This document shows positions 18,238 to 28,635 of a DNA stretch of 64,000 bases, in pieces (positions within the stretch are counted from its first letter, which is position 1; the number at the start of each line of letters is the position of its first letter). Source of the DNA: Paenibacillus sp. OK003 (GTDB taxonomy: Bacteria > Bacillota > Bacilli > Paenibacillales > Paenibacillaceae). The stretch is from the NCBI RefSeq assembly GCF_900109515.1, contig NZ_FOBD01000009.1, forward strand, positions 124,001-188,000, in the 5' to 3' direction. Under the pieces are notes generated by a model that was not told where the DNA came from, made no database searches, and saw only the letters and a program-made list of their open reading frames with translations. The position numbers and the translations under genes are program-made.

Positions 18238-21200
18238 CTACCTTGTTTTCTTCCAGTTCCAGATACTCCACGAAGCGATCTTTCCGAGAATGAGCCAAAT
18301 GCGAGGTTTTTTCGGTTCTTCCGGAGTCTTCAGGATGCCGCCCTCCGCTCTCTCAATCGTCGTCTCAATTTCACGTTTAGGTCGTGTTGCGCCTTCCGCT
18401 TGATTAATATCGACTTCAAAGACACGCTTAGGTCTGTCGGCTTCTTCTGACATCTCAATACCTACCTCCACAGCCCTGGTTGGTCTAGTGGCGTCTTCAG
18501 GTTCAGCGATGTGTGTCTCGATAGGTTCACGGTTATTCACAGATTCAGTGTCGTCATGAATATCGGTCACAAGCCGTTTCCTCTTCCGTGTGGCAGAATC
18601 GAGTTCATCAATGACCGATTCGTTTTGATACGAACTGTAGTCAGCGAGTTCTTCTTCCTGAACAACTGGGTTTATCTCCTTGCCGCTCGTAGCTTGCTCA
18701 GATCCATGGACGATGGCTTCAGCATTGGTTGTTAACGTTGCTGTCTCCATTTCGGAGATCGTTCCGACTTTACTGCTATCATCAAGATAAGCCGACTCCC
18801 CCCCAGAAATAACCCCTTCTGTAGAGCCGTCAAAGTAATCTGCGGATTCTAACCCCAGAACGACAGCTTCCTCTGAAGTAAAGGATGTTGCCCCTTCAAT
18901 CTCAGACAGCACTGCATCTGCAGACTTGTTCTGCGTTGCCCCTTCCAGTTTGGTCTCTTCCATCTCGTACTCTCTGTCACCGTAGGTTACTAATTCCAGT
19001 TCGTGTAAAACGGACTCTCTTGGCGCATCGCTCTGCCAAGCACCTTCAATTTCATGGAGGATCGATGGAGAGTTTCCGTCACTAATTCGAGCGCCTTCGA
19101 TTTCATGGGTCACGCCTTCTTTGTCCGCCCGCTGTTCAGCTAACTCAATGCCGAACCATACTCCGTCTCTGCCTGTTTCATTGACTGCAGTCTCCGGTTT
19201 GTGCTCATAGCCGACCTGCTTGGCATCTGACTGCTCTGCTGTCACCGTCTCCTGCATGACACCTTCAGCATTGGTCATATGGTCAGCCGTTTCCGGTCTT
19301 TCCATCACCCCGTCATACTTCATGCCCACCGAACCTGTCTCAATCCCTACGACTACGCCTTCAGCGGTTGGGTCGGATACTGCTGTCTCAGGGAAATGTA
19401 CTACGCCGTCCTTGGTAATGTCGGACTCTGCGGCAGTCAACGTGTTCGGTCTCAGCCCTTCTCCGAATGTGGTCTGCTCTGCCGATTCAATCGTCTGCAT
19501 AATGCCGATGAGCTTGTTCGCTTCAGAGATAGCCCGACCAATCTCAGACACGTCTGCTGTCCGGTGGAAGTCGAATAAAGATGCTCCTGACATTTCCTGC
19601 GGCATCGTTCCTTCCGGTTCGTTGATGTACAGTCCAGTAGAAGGATTTTCTACAGCAAGTTCTGCCCCTTTGTTATGCTCTGCCTGTACTTCATCCTGAT
19701 TGATGGCGACGACTGTCACACCTGCGCCCGCCTGTTTCATTCTTTCAATCACAGCTTGTGTGATGGCAGGGAAGTCGGCTTGAGTAAAGCCTTGAGTGAT
19801 GCTGTCTTGGATGATGTTCTCCATGCCAGCTTCGATTAAATCGACAGCTTTCGAGCCATACATAATCTCCATGAGACGTACAGCCTTAAGAATCTCAGGA
19901 GATTCTGCAATCACGCCCTGTATCTGCTCGAACGTAACCAAGGATTGGACTTCGGCTTGCATATGCTCCGTGACTTCTGCTTCCGTCATCTCTTCTACTT
20001 CTGCATCCGTCCGATCGCTGATATTATCTGCGCCCATGAATCTATCTACCAGCGGGTCGCCGCCCACATAAATCTCAGCGTTGGTCACAATCTGGATATC
20101 ACTATTGCTACTTATAAAGTATTCGGCATCTGATGCTTTCCCTACGTCAGCGGCGTACTCCTGATTGACTACTGCCTGTGAAGAGAACTCTATTCTACCT
20201 TTCGCTTCAGAGTCGCTAGAAGCGTCTGTAAGACTCTCATTTCCCCAAGCGTCCGAAGTGTACTCTGCCGACTCAAGACGATTCTCAGCGCCGTTTGAAA
20301 TGCTCTCTACCCCTGTAAAGAAAGAGATTATACCGCCCTTGTTGAAGTAATAAGATTGCTCTAATCCATCTATTCTTGCATCGTAGTCCATCTCTACCTT
20401 GCCACTCTCCAATGCGGGGATGACTCCGCCTTCCTGCCGAGTGTCAGCAGTGCTTGTCCGGTCAATTGTCAGAAACGAACCTGGCTGGCTGTAAGTTACT
20501 TCAATGGTCTCAAACTGCCCGTCCCGCCTTGTCTCATACGTAAGGAACTCCTGAAGTTCTGCTGTTACCCTTTTGTCCACGGTCCGCGTGGTTTCGATTC
20601 TAGCATCCTTGACATGCTTGGTAGCTTGACTGGATGACGCAATGATGTAAACATCCTCACGGGTTGTCGATTCGGTATACAAGTCAAGGTGTGCAGGCTC
20701 ATGAACCAACGTCTCGTAGGCAATGCTCTCATGTAAATTAGAATCGTGTACGGTCTCGCCTTGAGTGAGCACCCCATCAATACCCCCTTCATGTACGGGG
20801 TGAATGAGGTCGCCTGTCATCGTATCCTGCTGGCTGGCTTGCATGATCGTATCTGTCTGCACGAACTCCTGCACGTCAACATTCTGATAGGTGTACACTT
20901 GGGTAAAAGTCTCAAGGTGAGTATCCTTACATGTATCTACTATGATAAATTCACTCAGCATCGTCGGGTCATGGTAAACCGTTTCTGCTACAATGCTCTC
21001 GTTTACCTCTGCATCCCCGCCGCCGTAAGTATCTGTCAGCGTAGTTAGCGTCAGGTCTGCTTCATTCTGCTTCTCTGCATAAATATACGCTACGTCTTGT
21101 GCATCAAAAGCCATGTCGGATACTGCGTTCTCTGTCTGTGACAGAAATGCGTCCTCCGTGACTTCCAGCCGCCGTGCTTCTTCGATATTTTCAAGAGGTC

Positions 21201-22107
21201 CCTCATGCCTTGTATCAGCCAATTCGTACCCTTTAAGGGAAGAATCCTTGGTACTAATCTCAGCAAGTTCGTAACCGAACTCCTTACTTTCACTCACAAT
21301 GATTGCATACTCAACCGGATAGGATTCCCCGTCTGCCCTGTACATACCAACCTCTGCTGACTTGAAACGGGCAGTTTCTCCTTGCATCGTGATGTAAGGG
21401 TCATGGGTAGCAGTGCTCAGTAAAGCAATCTCCCCGTCCAAGATGTTTCTTACAATGTTCGACAAAACCGCCCGACCTTTTTCCGCATTAAGGCGAACCC
21501 CATTCTCAGCCGTGTCGAAGCCTGACATTTGAGCGTCCGCTGATATTCCTGAGGTATTGGACTCCAAGGCATGAATAACACTCTGCTTGTTAGATAGTGA
21601 AATGGATACTCTGTTCCCTTCCTCAATGGAGACCTTCACGTCATAAAGATCACCGGAGGATAATTCGTCAAGAAGTGCCAGATGGTCTGTTCTACTGCCT
21701 TCTCTCACCGCCGCACCTTCAGCATCAAGTACCTGCTCTAGCCTGCGTACGCTCTGTTGCTCTCCAGTTGTTACGTCCGTGACTGTTTCGCCGTTAAAAT
21801 ACTTATGTATGCCCGACAAATACGATACGATAGATGCGACTACAGTCTCCACCTCAAAACCGTCATACTGAGTGACGTACTCAGCACTCTCTAGCCGCCC
21901 GAATAATCCAGTAGCCGAGTGAGGCACTTTATTTGCGCCCTTCATGGTATCTTCAATCAGTGTTCGATAGGTACTGTTAACGGGAGCGGTCAGGTGATAT
22001 TGATTGTTTGCATTGATAATCTGCTCAAACCCAATTGTCAGTTCATAGCCCTTTTTAGAAAAAAGGGCGGTGAAGCTGATCAGGTAAGATTTCTTACCGT
22101 TCATCAT
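18238..22107 (-). CDS. 1289-residue acidic repeat protein of the virion region
   Basis: Two ATG codons in tandem follow GGGAGG at 10-13 bases; the first is used. Residues 1-200 look folded. From about residue 250 the chain is a long, very Glu/Asp/Thr-rich run of ~20-residue degenerate repeats such as E-G-V-x(4)-E-x-A, most regular near the C-terminal third (EGVTHEIEGARISD, ESVLHELELVT, DAVLSEIEGATSF). The last ~60 residues switch to basic and aromatic (KKPRIWLILGKIASWSIWNW). I know of no named family. Position between tail-tip proteins and fibres suggests a virion component; a long flexible spacer or charge-based assembly scaffold is a guess. Confidence 0.6.
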   Translation of the reverse strand: MMNGKKSYLISFTALFSKKGYELTIGFEQIINANNQYHLTAPVNSTYRTLIEDTMKGANKVPHSATGLFGRLESAEYVTQYDGFEVETVVASIVSYLSGIHKYFNGETVTDVTTGEQQSVRRLEQVLDAEGAAVREGSRTDHLALLDELSSGDLYDVKVSIEEGNRVSISLSNKQSVIHALESNTSGISADAQMSGFDTAENGVRLNAEKGRAVLSNIVRNILDGEIALLSTATHDPYITMQGETARFKSAEVGMYRADGESYPVEYAIIVSESKEFGYELAEISTKDSSLKGYELADTRHEGPLENIEEARRLEVTEDAFLSQTENAVSDMAFDAQDVAYIYAEKQNEADLTLTTLTDTYGGGDAEVNESIVAETVYHDPTMLSEFIIVDTCKDTHLETFTQVYTYQNVDVQEFVQTDTIMQASQQDTMTGDLIHPVHEGGIDGVLTQGETVHDSNLHESIAYETLVHEPAHLDLYTESTTREDVYIIASSSQATKHVKDARIETTRTVDKRVTAELQEFLTYETRRDGQFETIEVTYSQPGSFLTIDRTSTADTRQEGGVIPALESGKVEMDYDARIDGLEQSYYFNKGGIISFFTGVESISNGAENRLESAEYTSDAWGNESLTDASSDSEAKGRIEFSSQAVVNQEYAADVGKASDAEYFISSNSDIQIVTNAEIYVGGDPLVDRFMGADNISDRTDAEVEEMTEAEVTEHMQAEVQSLVTFEQIQGVIAESPEILKAVRLMEIMYGSKAVDLIEAGMENIIQDSITQGFTQADFPAITQAVIERMKQAGAGVTVVAINQDEVQAEHNKGAELAVENPSTGLYINEPEGTMPQEMSGASLFDFHRTADVSEIGRAISEANKLIGIMQTIESAEQTTFGEGLRPNTLTAAESDITKDGVVHFPETAVSDPTAEGVVVGIETGSVGMKYDGVMERPETADHMTNAEGVMQETVTAEQSDAKQVGYEHKPETAVNETGRDGVWFGIELAEQRADKEGVTHEIEGARISDGNSPSILHEIEGAWQSDAPRESVLHELELVTYGDREYEMEETKLEGATQNKSADAVLSEIEGATSFTSEEAVVLGLESADYFDGSTEGVISGGESAYLDDSSKVGTISEMETATLTTNAEAIVHGSEQATSGKEINPVVQEEELADYSSYQNESVIDELDSATRKRKRLVTDIHDDTESVNNREPIETHIAEPEDATRPTRAVEVGIEMSEEADRPKRVFEVDINQAEGATRPKREIETTIERAEGGILKTPEEPKKPRIWLILGKIASWSIWNWKKTR

Positions 22108-22133
22108 TCACCGCCAACCTCCCTTGCTATTTA

Positions 22134-23954
22134 TTAAGAGTTCTTCTTCAACGTTTCTTTCAGGATGCCGAGACCAATTGGGGCAAACGGCGACATGTTA
22201 GCCAATGTGAACGGACTGACAGGTGTGTCTGCCAACGTGTAGCGGTAAAGTTGCTTGTACTCGTAAGTAGCAAGGACTTCCGATTCAGACACAGGTTCTT
22301 TTCCGTCAAGGAAGTTGATTGTCTTCGTCTCGATATCAACTGTGTAGTCTGTGCCGAGCACTTGGTCTACGCAATCCACCTGAACTTCCAACTTAAACGG
22401 AGTTCCGTCATCCTTCAGAGAAGGCGAGTGCGCCATATGGAAGACTTTGTTTACGCCTGTGCCCTTGCCCACTTCTTCATGGTCGGATGTCTCCACTACT
22501 TCAAGTTCATCGAGTTGGGAAATGTTCTTAGGGTGTACGGCGTAACATTCATCCAGCTTACCTACAAAACCATCATTCGGGTGAACAATGTACATCGGGG
22601 AGATGTGATACTTACCACTATAAACCGATGGATTAAATCGGGACTCACCCGCATCAACGTTCTTATCGTGCGTTATGAACGCGAGGTAATGCTGTTGGTA
22701 GTATGTACCACCGATGGACTGTTGAAGCTGTACACCACGGTTTCCGTTGGATGTGTTGTTACCGTAGTCGACGTAAATCGCACCCAACTTCATGTCTTTC
22801 TTCCATACAACTTCGTCTGCTTCCCGACAACCAGAGATAATGACATTGTTTTTGCGAGGGGACTTACCAAGAGTCGTTAGCCGCCCGATGTACAATGGAG
22901 CGAAGTAAGTATTCTCAGCGCCCGGAGTAGGATCTGGACGGAAAAACATTACGATTCGGTCTTTGGTTACATTCCCCCAGTAGTACATCGTACTATCACG
23001 TTGCCATCCTCTATCAAAGTTCTGCAACGGAGTGAAGGACAGAGCCGTTGGCAGGGATGGATAGATGTAATAAATGGATGAGTAAACAGCATTCATTAGA
23101 TCATTCGGTTTATCGGGGTCAAAGTTCTTGACTGTGATGTCACCGTAATTCAGCGTTTGGTTTCCAGTGGCATTCAGAATTCTGATGTAGGATGCATGTA
23201 ATTCTGCTCCTGCGTCTGGTGCTTTGCCAACGAACGTTACACTATTATTAGTGTAGTCAACTGTGTATAACGTTGAATCCTGTTCAACCTGATTCACATA
23301 AACCCTTACAGTATCCGCTTTAATCGTCGCCACCGTTGGGATTTGGAACAACTTACGAGTTCCATCACCATCCGGTAAAATGGATTCAGGGTCTCCAACG
23401 ACTACAGAACCGCTAACACCTTGTACGATTCGTTCGCCCCGCACATCATCGAATGTGAAGAAGTACATGCGCTTCACTGGCTGAGGTGCAATTGGAGATG
23501 GGGAGTAGTTTGCTGTAATTGCGTCAGTCGGCAATGGTGCGGACGTGAATGTGATGATACCGTTCGTTTCATCAAGAACGTAGTCTGTCGAAGCAACAGC
23601 GTTACCGTTCTTATAGACGATGACAGAATCTCTGAGTACAGGGAACACTTGGAAGTGGAACTTCGTGTTTAATGTCTCGTTTTCAATCAACGCACCAAGT
23701 ACGGAGTTCTGAGAAATAAACTCTTGCTCGCCCAAGGTTGGATTGCTTTTCTTGCCGTATCCGTAAACCATGCCGAAGTTCCGCATTTGGTTGTCCGAGC
23801 CGAGAGACCGGAACAAGCGGACATCTGCGAACTTCTGACCGTCTTGAGATACGGAGCGGTACTTTATGAATGTATCCCATCCCTTGGAGTTAAACAGTGC
23901 TTCAAGGTCTTTAGGGAATAGCTGAATCGTGGAATCTCCATCAAACCAACTCAC
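22134..23954 (-). CDS. tail-tip virion protein, paralogue 1 of 3
   Basis: 606 aa, GTG start with AGAGGTGA upstream. Its N-terminus (FPKDLEALFNSKGWDTFIKY) and the block around YHISPMYIVHPNDGFVGKLD match the two upstream genes (GDLLATQGWETV / LYVVHPEEGVRGAL; GIMTTNGWSKVTEF / LLVHPEDGTFGTL). An inserted beta region (about 110-260; YKNGNAVASTDYVLDETNGI) is absent from the 492-aa paralogue. The C-terminus ends in a P-x-G-L-G-I-L block also common to the set. Role inferred as a ring or collar component of the tail tip. Confidence 0.6.
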   Translation of the reverse strand: MSWFDGDSTIQLFPKDLEALFNSKGWDTFIKYRSVSQDGQKFADVRLFRSLGSDNQMRNFGMVYGYGKKSNPTLGEQEFISQNSVLGALIENETLNTKFHFQVFPVLRDSVIVYKNGNAVASTDYVLDETNGIITFTSAPLPTDAITANYSPSPIAPQPVKRMYFFTFDDVRGERIVQGVSGSVVVGDPESILPDGDGTRKLFQIPTVATIKADTVRVYVNQVEQDSTLYTVDYTNNSVTFVGKAPDAGAELHASYIRILNATGNQTLNYGDITVKNFDPDKPNDLMNAVYSSIYYIYPSLPTALSFTPLQNFDRGWQRDSTMYYWGNVTKDRIVMFFRPDPTPGAENTYFAPLYIGRLTTLGKSPRKNNVIISGCREADEVVWKKDMKLGAIYVDYGNNTSNGNRGVQLQQSIGGTYYQQHYLAFITHDKNVDAGESRFNPSVYSGKYHISPMYIVHPNDGFVGKLDECYAVHPKNISQLDELEVVETSDHEEVGKGTGVNKVFHMAHSPSLKDDGTPFKLEVQVDCVDQVLGTDYTVDIETKTINFLDGKEPVSESEVLATYEYKQLYRYTLADTPVSPFTLANMSPFAPIGLGILKETLKKNS

Positions 23955-24042
23955 GATAAATCACCTCTCGTTTGGAATTACCCTGCTGGTTATCCTGACT
24001 AAATATACTTATTTAATAGGAATTAATGCCAGGGCTATATTG

Positions 24043-25521
24043 TTATGGGGTTGTAGGCTGTGTCGGTGTAGGTGTCGGAGTGACCTCCACGCCTTCATCA
24101 TCTACAGTATTTAAGTACAATCCAATACCCGCTGGACGGTACTGAGTTCCCGGCTTACTTGTCAGTGGGGACACACCCTCAACCAAGAAGTAACGGAATA
24201 CATCGAATTCATCTGGGCAGTGATCCTTCTTCACACGCAGTTTGTTTGCGTTAAAGGACAGCGCCGATAATGCGATGGTGTCTTTCAGTGCTCCCCGCAC
24301 CCCTTCTTCTGGATGAACCACGTACAGCTTGGAAGTGTGAACCTTACCGCTGTATCGGGAAGGGTTAAAGGAATACTTGTAAAGAGGATTCTCAGCGTTG
24401 TTCCAAGCCCGCGGATAGTCTCGCTTGCCATCCTGCGAAGTACGCATTGGAGGGATGGCATTGGCTGGTGCGTTCCAAGACAGGTAGTACGCCTGATATC
24501 GAGCACCGAGTTTACCACGGCTGACCATAACGTTGTCCAATCCGTTCGCAGGATTCTTAGGGTAGGTTTTCATCAGCGGCATGATGTTCGGTTGTCTCTT
24601 CGTCGTATCATCGAAGTCGTACTCAGCGATAGCAGTCAACCCCGCTGAACCTGTCTGTGTCACGATAGGTACACTACCTGCGAACATTGCGTAGGCATCA
24701 TCACCTTCTTCAATGGCATCCAGCTTACCGAAGTAGAGAGGAATGATTGGAACAAGGTTTCCTTCCGGTGCAGGTACGTTGTCACATTGGATGATGAAAA
24801 ACAGACTATCTCCGTTCAAGTGACCTTTAATAGAGATTTCTGAGTCAGCCCACCAGTTCGTATTTTGAATCGCATAGTTGATATCGTCGTCGTGGTATTT
24901 TTCCAAAAGGTTGGTGCGAAGACCAGCTTGCATGATTGGAGATTGCATCCGATTCCCTTCAGCTTTAGATACAGTGAAGGTAGCCGTCGAGCCTGTGCCT
25001 ACCCAACCTGCAGCTTCTACTTCGATATCCAGAGCCGCCCGTTTAAGGTCGCCCGAGTTAATCCAAGGCAGTGTTACGTCAGAGTAGTTAGGCATAAGTC
25101 CCGCCAAATTCTCGACCATATAGAAGTACAGAGTCTGAGGGGAACGATACTTACGGAACTCGTTTGTAGCCCATTCTGAGAACACCGCAAGTGTTGCAGG
25201 AGCCGGAGCTTTAGAATCAGGTGACTTGTTTAGCTTCCGAAGTTGACCAAGGTTCTGATTCCATGTACCAAGAACAGCAACGCCAAACATCTTATCCGTA
25301 GTGTTCTTGTAAATGAAGTGCTCCGCCACGTAGATTGGAATGTCGACCGTATCTTGACCAGTGTACGTGCTTCGCATAATACCTGCGTCAAAAACCACTT
25401 TCTTAAAGTTAGCGACTGTTTCCCATCCTTGAGTAGCAAGTAGGTCTCCTAACCGAGGTTGAATATCCTGTTCCGTTACTTTCGGGGTAAACGAAGCAGG
25501 AGTTGTGTCGATAAATGGCAT
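24043..25521 (-). CDS. tail-tip virion protein, paralogue 2 of 3
   Basis: 492 aa, ATG with AGGGGTG upstream. The shortest member of the set, so it probably shows the core fold: N-terminal GWETVANFKKVVFDAG, a FGVAVLGTWNQNLGQ segment, a NYAIQNTNWWADSEISIKGH block, and RYQAYYLSWNAPANAIPPM, all with counterparts in the 886-aa protein. It ends in a proline/threonine tail (TPTPTPTQP), perhaps a truncated linker. No enzymatic motif seen. Confidence 0.6.
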   Translation of the reverse strand: MPFIDTTPASFTPKVTEQDIQPRLGDLLATQGWETVANFKKVVFDAGIMRSTYTGQDTVDIPIYVAEHFIYKNTTDKMFGVAVLGTWNQNLGQLRKLNKSPDSKAPAPATLAVFSEWATNEFRKYRSPQTLYFYMVENLAGLMPNYSDVTLPWINSGDLKRAALDIEVEAAGWVGTGSTATFTVSKAEGNRMQSPIMQAGLRTNLLEKYHDDDINYAIQNTNWWADSEISIKGHLNGDSLFFIIQCDNVPAPEGNLVPIIPLYFGKLDAIEEGDDAYAMFAGSVPIVTQTGSAGLTAIAEYDFDDTTKRQPNIMPLMKTYPKNPANGLDNVMVSRGKLGARYQAYYLSWNAPANAIPPMRTSQDGKRDYPRAWNNAENPLYKYSFNPSRYSGKVHTSKLYVVHPEEGVRGALKDTIALSALSFNANKLRVKKDHCPDEFDVFRYFLVEGVSPLTSKPGTQYRPAGIGLYLNTVDDEGVEVTPTPTPTQPTTP

Positions 25522-25569
25522 TTAAATAGCACCCCTTCACTTATTAGCTTTATATAGCAAGTCCTGCTG

Positions 25570-28230
25570 TTACACAGGACAGTTTACCAGGTATTCCCAA
25601 GACGAACCCGACCCCGAACTGGAGGACATGACCACCTTTATTTGTGTTACGCCGCCAACAGGACTGTATTGGAATTGGAGTGAACCTCCGTTAGATACTT
25701 CCATGTTGGTGCTGGCAAGCAACTGGTTCTGATAGTAAACATCCATACGGTCAGCTACCCCATACATGTTGTAGGTGATAACGACTCGTCCAGACGAATT
25801 GCCCATCTCATGCAGTTTCTCCGTATAAGCCCCGCCGCCAGAATCGTTCAGCTTACCGCACTGCAATGTATTAGCCGGTGGGGGTGGTGGAGGTGGTGGG
25901 GGCACGTACTTGGCAGTTACCATTATGGTTGCCGTGGCCGTTGCCTGCTGACCTACTTCATTCCACACCGTAAGCTTGACCGAATACGTGCCGACATTGC
26001 TGAATGTAAACGTTGCATTATCGACTGTATACAAGCCCTTTTTCACGTCACTCGCCACTTCCCACTTGTAATTCGTAATAGGGGAGTGCTTGCTGTACAG
26101 CGATGTGAACTTGATCGACGTGTCCTCTTCTATGCTTGAGTAAGCAGGGTCGATTGACAGAATAAGAGCAGGAGGTTCAGGCGGTGAAGGAGGAATCTCA
26201 GGGAGAGTGTACCCCGCCTTTAGAATGCCGAGAGCGGCAGGTCTGTATGGCGTTGCAGGTCTCTTTGTCAGTGGCGAAATCCCTTCGACCAAGTAGTAAG
26301 AGTAAACCTCATACCTGTTCTCGTCGTCACAGTAATCTCTCACAGCCTTTAACTCGTCACCATTCATTATAGTTAAGGGCGAGGTTAAAATAACGTTGCG
26401 CAGTGTTCCGAACGTACCATCTTCAGGATGAACTAGAAGCGCACGGGATGAATGAGCTTTCCCGCTGTACCTTGATGGACTAAACTGGTACTTGTATTGC
26501 TCGTTCATGTAATCTTTCCAGGCCCTTGGGTGCTTATGATTGTCATCATCTTCCCTTAGCGGTGGCATAGAATTAGAAGGGACATTCCAAGACAGATAAT
26601 GCGCTTGATACCTTGCACCGAACTTATTTCGCTTGACCATAATGGAGTCAATACCGTTACTTGGGTAGTACGGATACTCCTTCATAACAGGAAGTAGAAC
26701 CTCTTGCTTGATGCTTGCATCGTCATAATCGAATTGACCGGACTGCTTGAGAGCGGCTTCTACGGTAGCCCCGTTCTTGTTGTATGCGGTCCCTGAGAAT
26801 AAGGCAGACGGTGTGCCTTCTGCGTTCCGATTGGTCTCGATATGAATTTCAAGGAACATCCGACCGGATACCGGAGTGTAGCCACTCACTCCATCTCCAC
26901 TCACTGCTTCAATGGTCACAGAGGACATGCCCTCAATTCCAGTGATATTGAACTGCCCCATCAACTGAGCATCGTTCCTGTTACTTGTCGGCTCTACCGC
27001 CCCGATGGTATTGAATTTCCCAATTTCCTGTCCTGCGATGGTCAGTGTGACAGCTTCGTCAGGCATGTCGCCATCCGTGTCACCCATTAGCCATACCTTT
27101 ACATACGACCCTGCATTGACCATCGGTTTACCTGAGATAATGGTGGACGTTTTCGTTTGTTTCCGGTAGAAGTCAAACGTGATATCCCGATTAATAACCT
27201 CTTCAGTCAAACCGTTCACATCGAAGTCTCCCATGTAAAGAGGAATCGCAGGTACGGCGTTGTCATCCCAGACAGGAGCAGTGTCCGCAACGATAATCAG
27301 CATGAGCGACTTACCGTCCACGAATCCTTTGACGAACACCTTACTGTCGTCCCACCAGTTCGTAAATTTTACGTCAACGAAGGCAATTTTCTCTGTGTGC
27401 TCAAGCTGAGGGATTCTTGTACGGGACGTGACTATTGGCGACTGATACATCTGAGGGAAAGAATCAGTAATCCGTGACTGAAGAGCGTTTGTATTGTCGT
27501 CCAGACCCCACATGCTTGTCTGAACCTCAACATCCAAAGCCACCCGTTTCAATTCATTGACGTTCTCCCACCCAACCAACATCTTCCCGTTTCCAATCCA
27601 CTTCTCAAGCTGGTAGAAGTAAAGCGTATGCCGCTCAAAGAGGGCCTCTTCGTTAGCTTTCTGAATTGCCCAAGAAAATACGCCGCTGTCCTGCGGTGTC
27701 AACTGAGTACCGTAATCGGCATTTTTGTCATAGATTGCGAATGGTACTTTACAGTCCGTCCGTCCGATCTGCTCATTAATGTGAGCCAGCATCGCCATGC
27801 CGAACAGGTTTCCGGATATATTTTTGACGACGATGTGCTTGGTCACATAAAAGTCGAAGGTGTCCGCTGACCCGACTGTACTGTAGTAAATCGCTACCTG
27901 GCCGGATACCCCTGCTTCAAAAGTAATCGTGGTGGTTTCATCAGTGTTCTTGACCGCCGTGTAATAGGATGTTGGAGCAATCTCCCCATCAAGGTAGATG
28001 TAGTAATCATCGTTAAGTACCTTCGGCAAGTCTATTTCAGGGTTAGCCAACGGAAGGTAGAAACGCTTGATTGTTGGCTTGGTCAGCTTGTTAGAGTAGG
28101 CTACTTTAGTAAACTCTGTTACCTTTGACCAGCCGTTGGTTGTCATAATTCCAGCAAGTCCTTCTAGCAGGAACTCTTCGTTTATGGTCGTGTCGAGCCA
28201 CGGCGTTGGCTGATATGACGTATCTGCCAT
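25570..28230 (-). CDS. tail-tip virion protein, paralogue 3 of 3, with PKD domain and C-terminal beta module
   Basis: 886 aa, ATG after AAAGGAGGTGATGAA. Residues 1-680 follow the paralogue core (ARYQAHYLSWNVPSNSMPPL). A PKD domain follows (about 695-780; NYKWEVASDVK, NVGTYSVKLTVWNEVGQQ), then a run of eight prolines, then a ~95-residue module starting LQCGKLNDSGGGAYTEKLH and ending WEYLVNCPV, in which two cysteines bracket the domain; the same type of module occurs in other secreted or virion-associated wall-binding proteins. I infer an exposed host-binding head on the tail-tip core. Confidence 0.68.
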   Translation of the reverse strand: MADTSYQPTPWLDTTINEEFLLEGLAGIMTTNGWSKVTEFTKVAYSNKLTKPTIKRFYLPLANPEIDLPKVLNDDYYIYLDGEIAPTSYYTAVKNTDETTTITFEAGVSGQVAIYYSTVGSADTFDFYVTKHIVVKNISGNLFGMAMLAHINEQIGRTDCKVPFAIYDKNADYGTQLTPQDSGVFSWAIQKANEEALFERHTLYFYQLEKWIGNGKMLVGWENVNELKRVALDVEVQTSMWGLDDNTNALQSRITDSFPQMYQSPIVTSRTRIPQLEHTEKIAFVDVKFTNWWDDSKVFVKGFVDGKSLMLIIVADTAPVWDDNAVPAIPLYMGDFDVNGLTEEVINRDITFDFYRKQTKTSTIISGKPMVNAGSYVKVWLMGDTDGDMPDEAVTLTIAGQEIGKFNTIGAVEPTSNRNDAQLMGQFNITGIEGMSSVTIEAVSGDGVSGYTPVSGRMFLEIHIETNRNAEGTPSALFSGTAYNKNGATVEAALKQSGQFDYDDASIKQEVLLPVMKEYPYYPSNGIDSIMVKRNKFGARYQAHYLSWNVPSNSMPPLREDDDNHKHPRAWKDYMNEQYKYQFSPSRYSGKAHSSRALLVHPEDGTFGTLRNVILTSPLTIMNGDELKAVRDYCDDENRYEVYSYYLVEGISPLTKRPATPYRPAALGILKAGYTLPEIPPSPPEPPALILSIDPAYSSIEEDTSIKFTSLYSKHSPITNYKWEVASDVKKGLYTVDNATFTFSNVGTYSVKLTVWNEVGQQATATATIMVTAKYVPPPPPPPPPANTLQCGKLNDSGGGAYTEKLHEMGNSSGRVVITYNMYGVADRMDVYYQNQLLASTNMEVSNGGSLQFQYSPVGGVTQIKVVMSSSSGSGSSWEYLVNCPV

Positions 28231-28245
28231 TTCATCACCTCCTTT

Positions 28246-28632
28246 CTATTTGAGAGTTTGGTAGTTTGCCCATACTACCTTAGGCTTGCCGCCTTCATTA
28301 AAGAACTCAAAGTGAAGTTGCGTTCCCTGTTTACACGGGATAATCGCCGTCAGGTACATACCCTCCGGTAAATCCTTCGTGTAAATGTTCTTACATACCA
28401 GCCGTTCCCCTACGTACAAATTCCAATAGTCTCTTGCTTCATAGTTGGATACGCCGACTGCAACGGAAAGCAGCTCACAATCCTCTTGAATGGTCAGCTT
28501 GTGTTCAACTTTGCCCGACATTTGGGACTCTATCATAATCCCTTCAATGTACGGGTTCGTTTTGGTAGGCATAAAAGGAGGGTCGAGTCTACCGCCTACC
28601 AAATAACTTGCAAAATTTGCTCCGCTAGACAT
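28246..28632 (-). CDS. small tail-tip protein
   Basis: 128 aa, ATG after AAGGCGGTG. One beta-rich domain (KVEHKLTIQEDCELLSVAVG, YWNLYVGERLVCKNIYTKDL, GTQLHFEFFNEGGKPKVVW). It overlaps nothing but lies 3 bases after the preceding gene, so it is translated from the same message. No known family recognised; a baseplate or tip adaptor is plausible from position. Confidence 0.5.
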   Translation of the reverse strand: MSSGANFASYLVGGRLDPPFMPTKTNPYIEGIMIESQMSGKVEHKLTIQEDCELLSVAVGVSNYEARDYWNLYVGERLVCKNIYTKDLPEGMYLTAIIPCKQGTQLHFEFFNEGGKPKVVWANYQTLK

Positions 28633-28635
28633 TCA

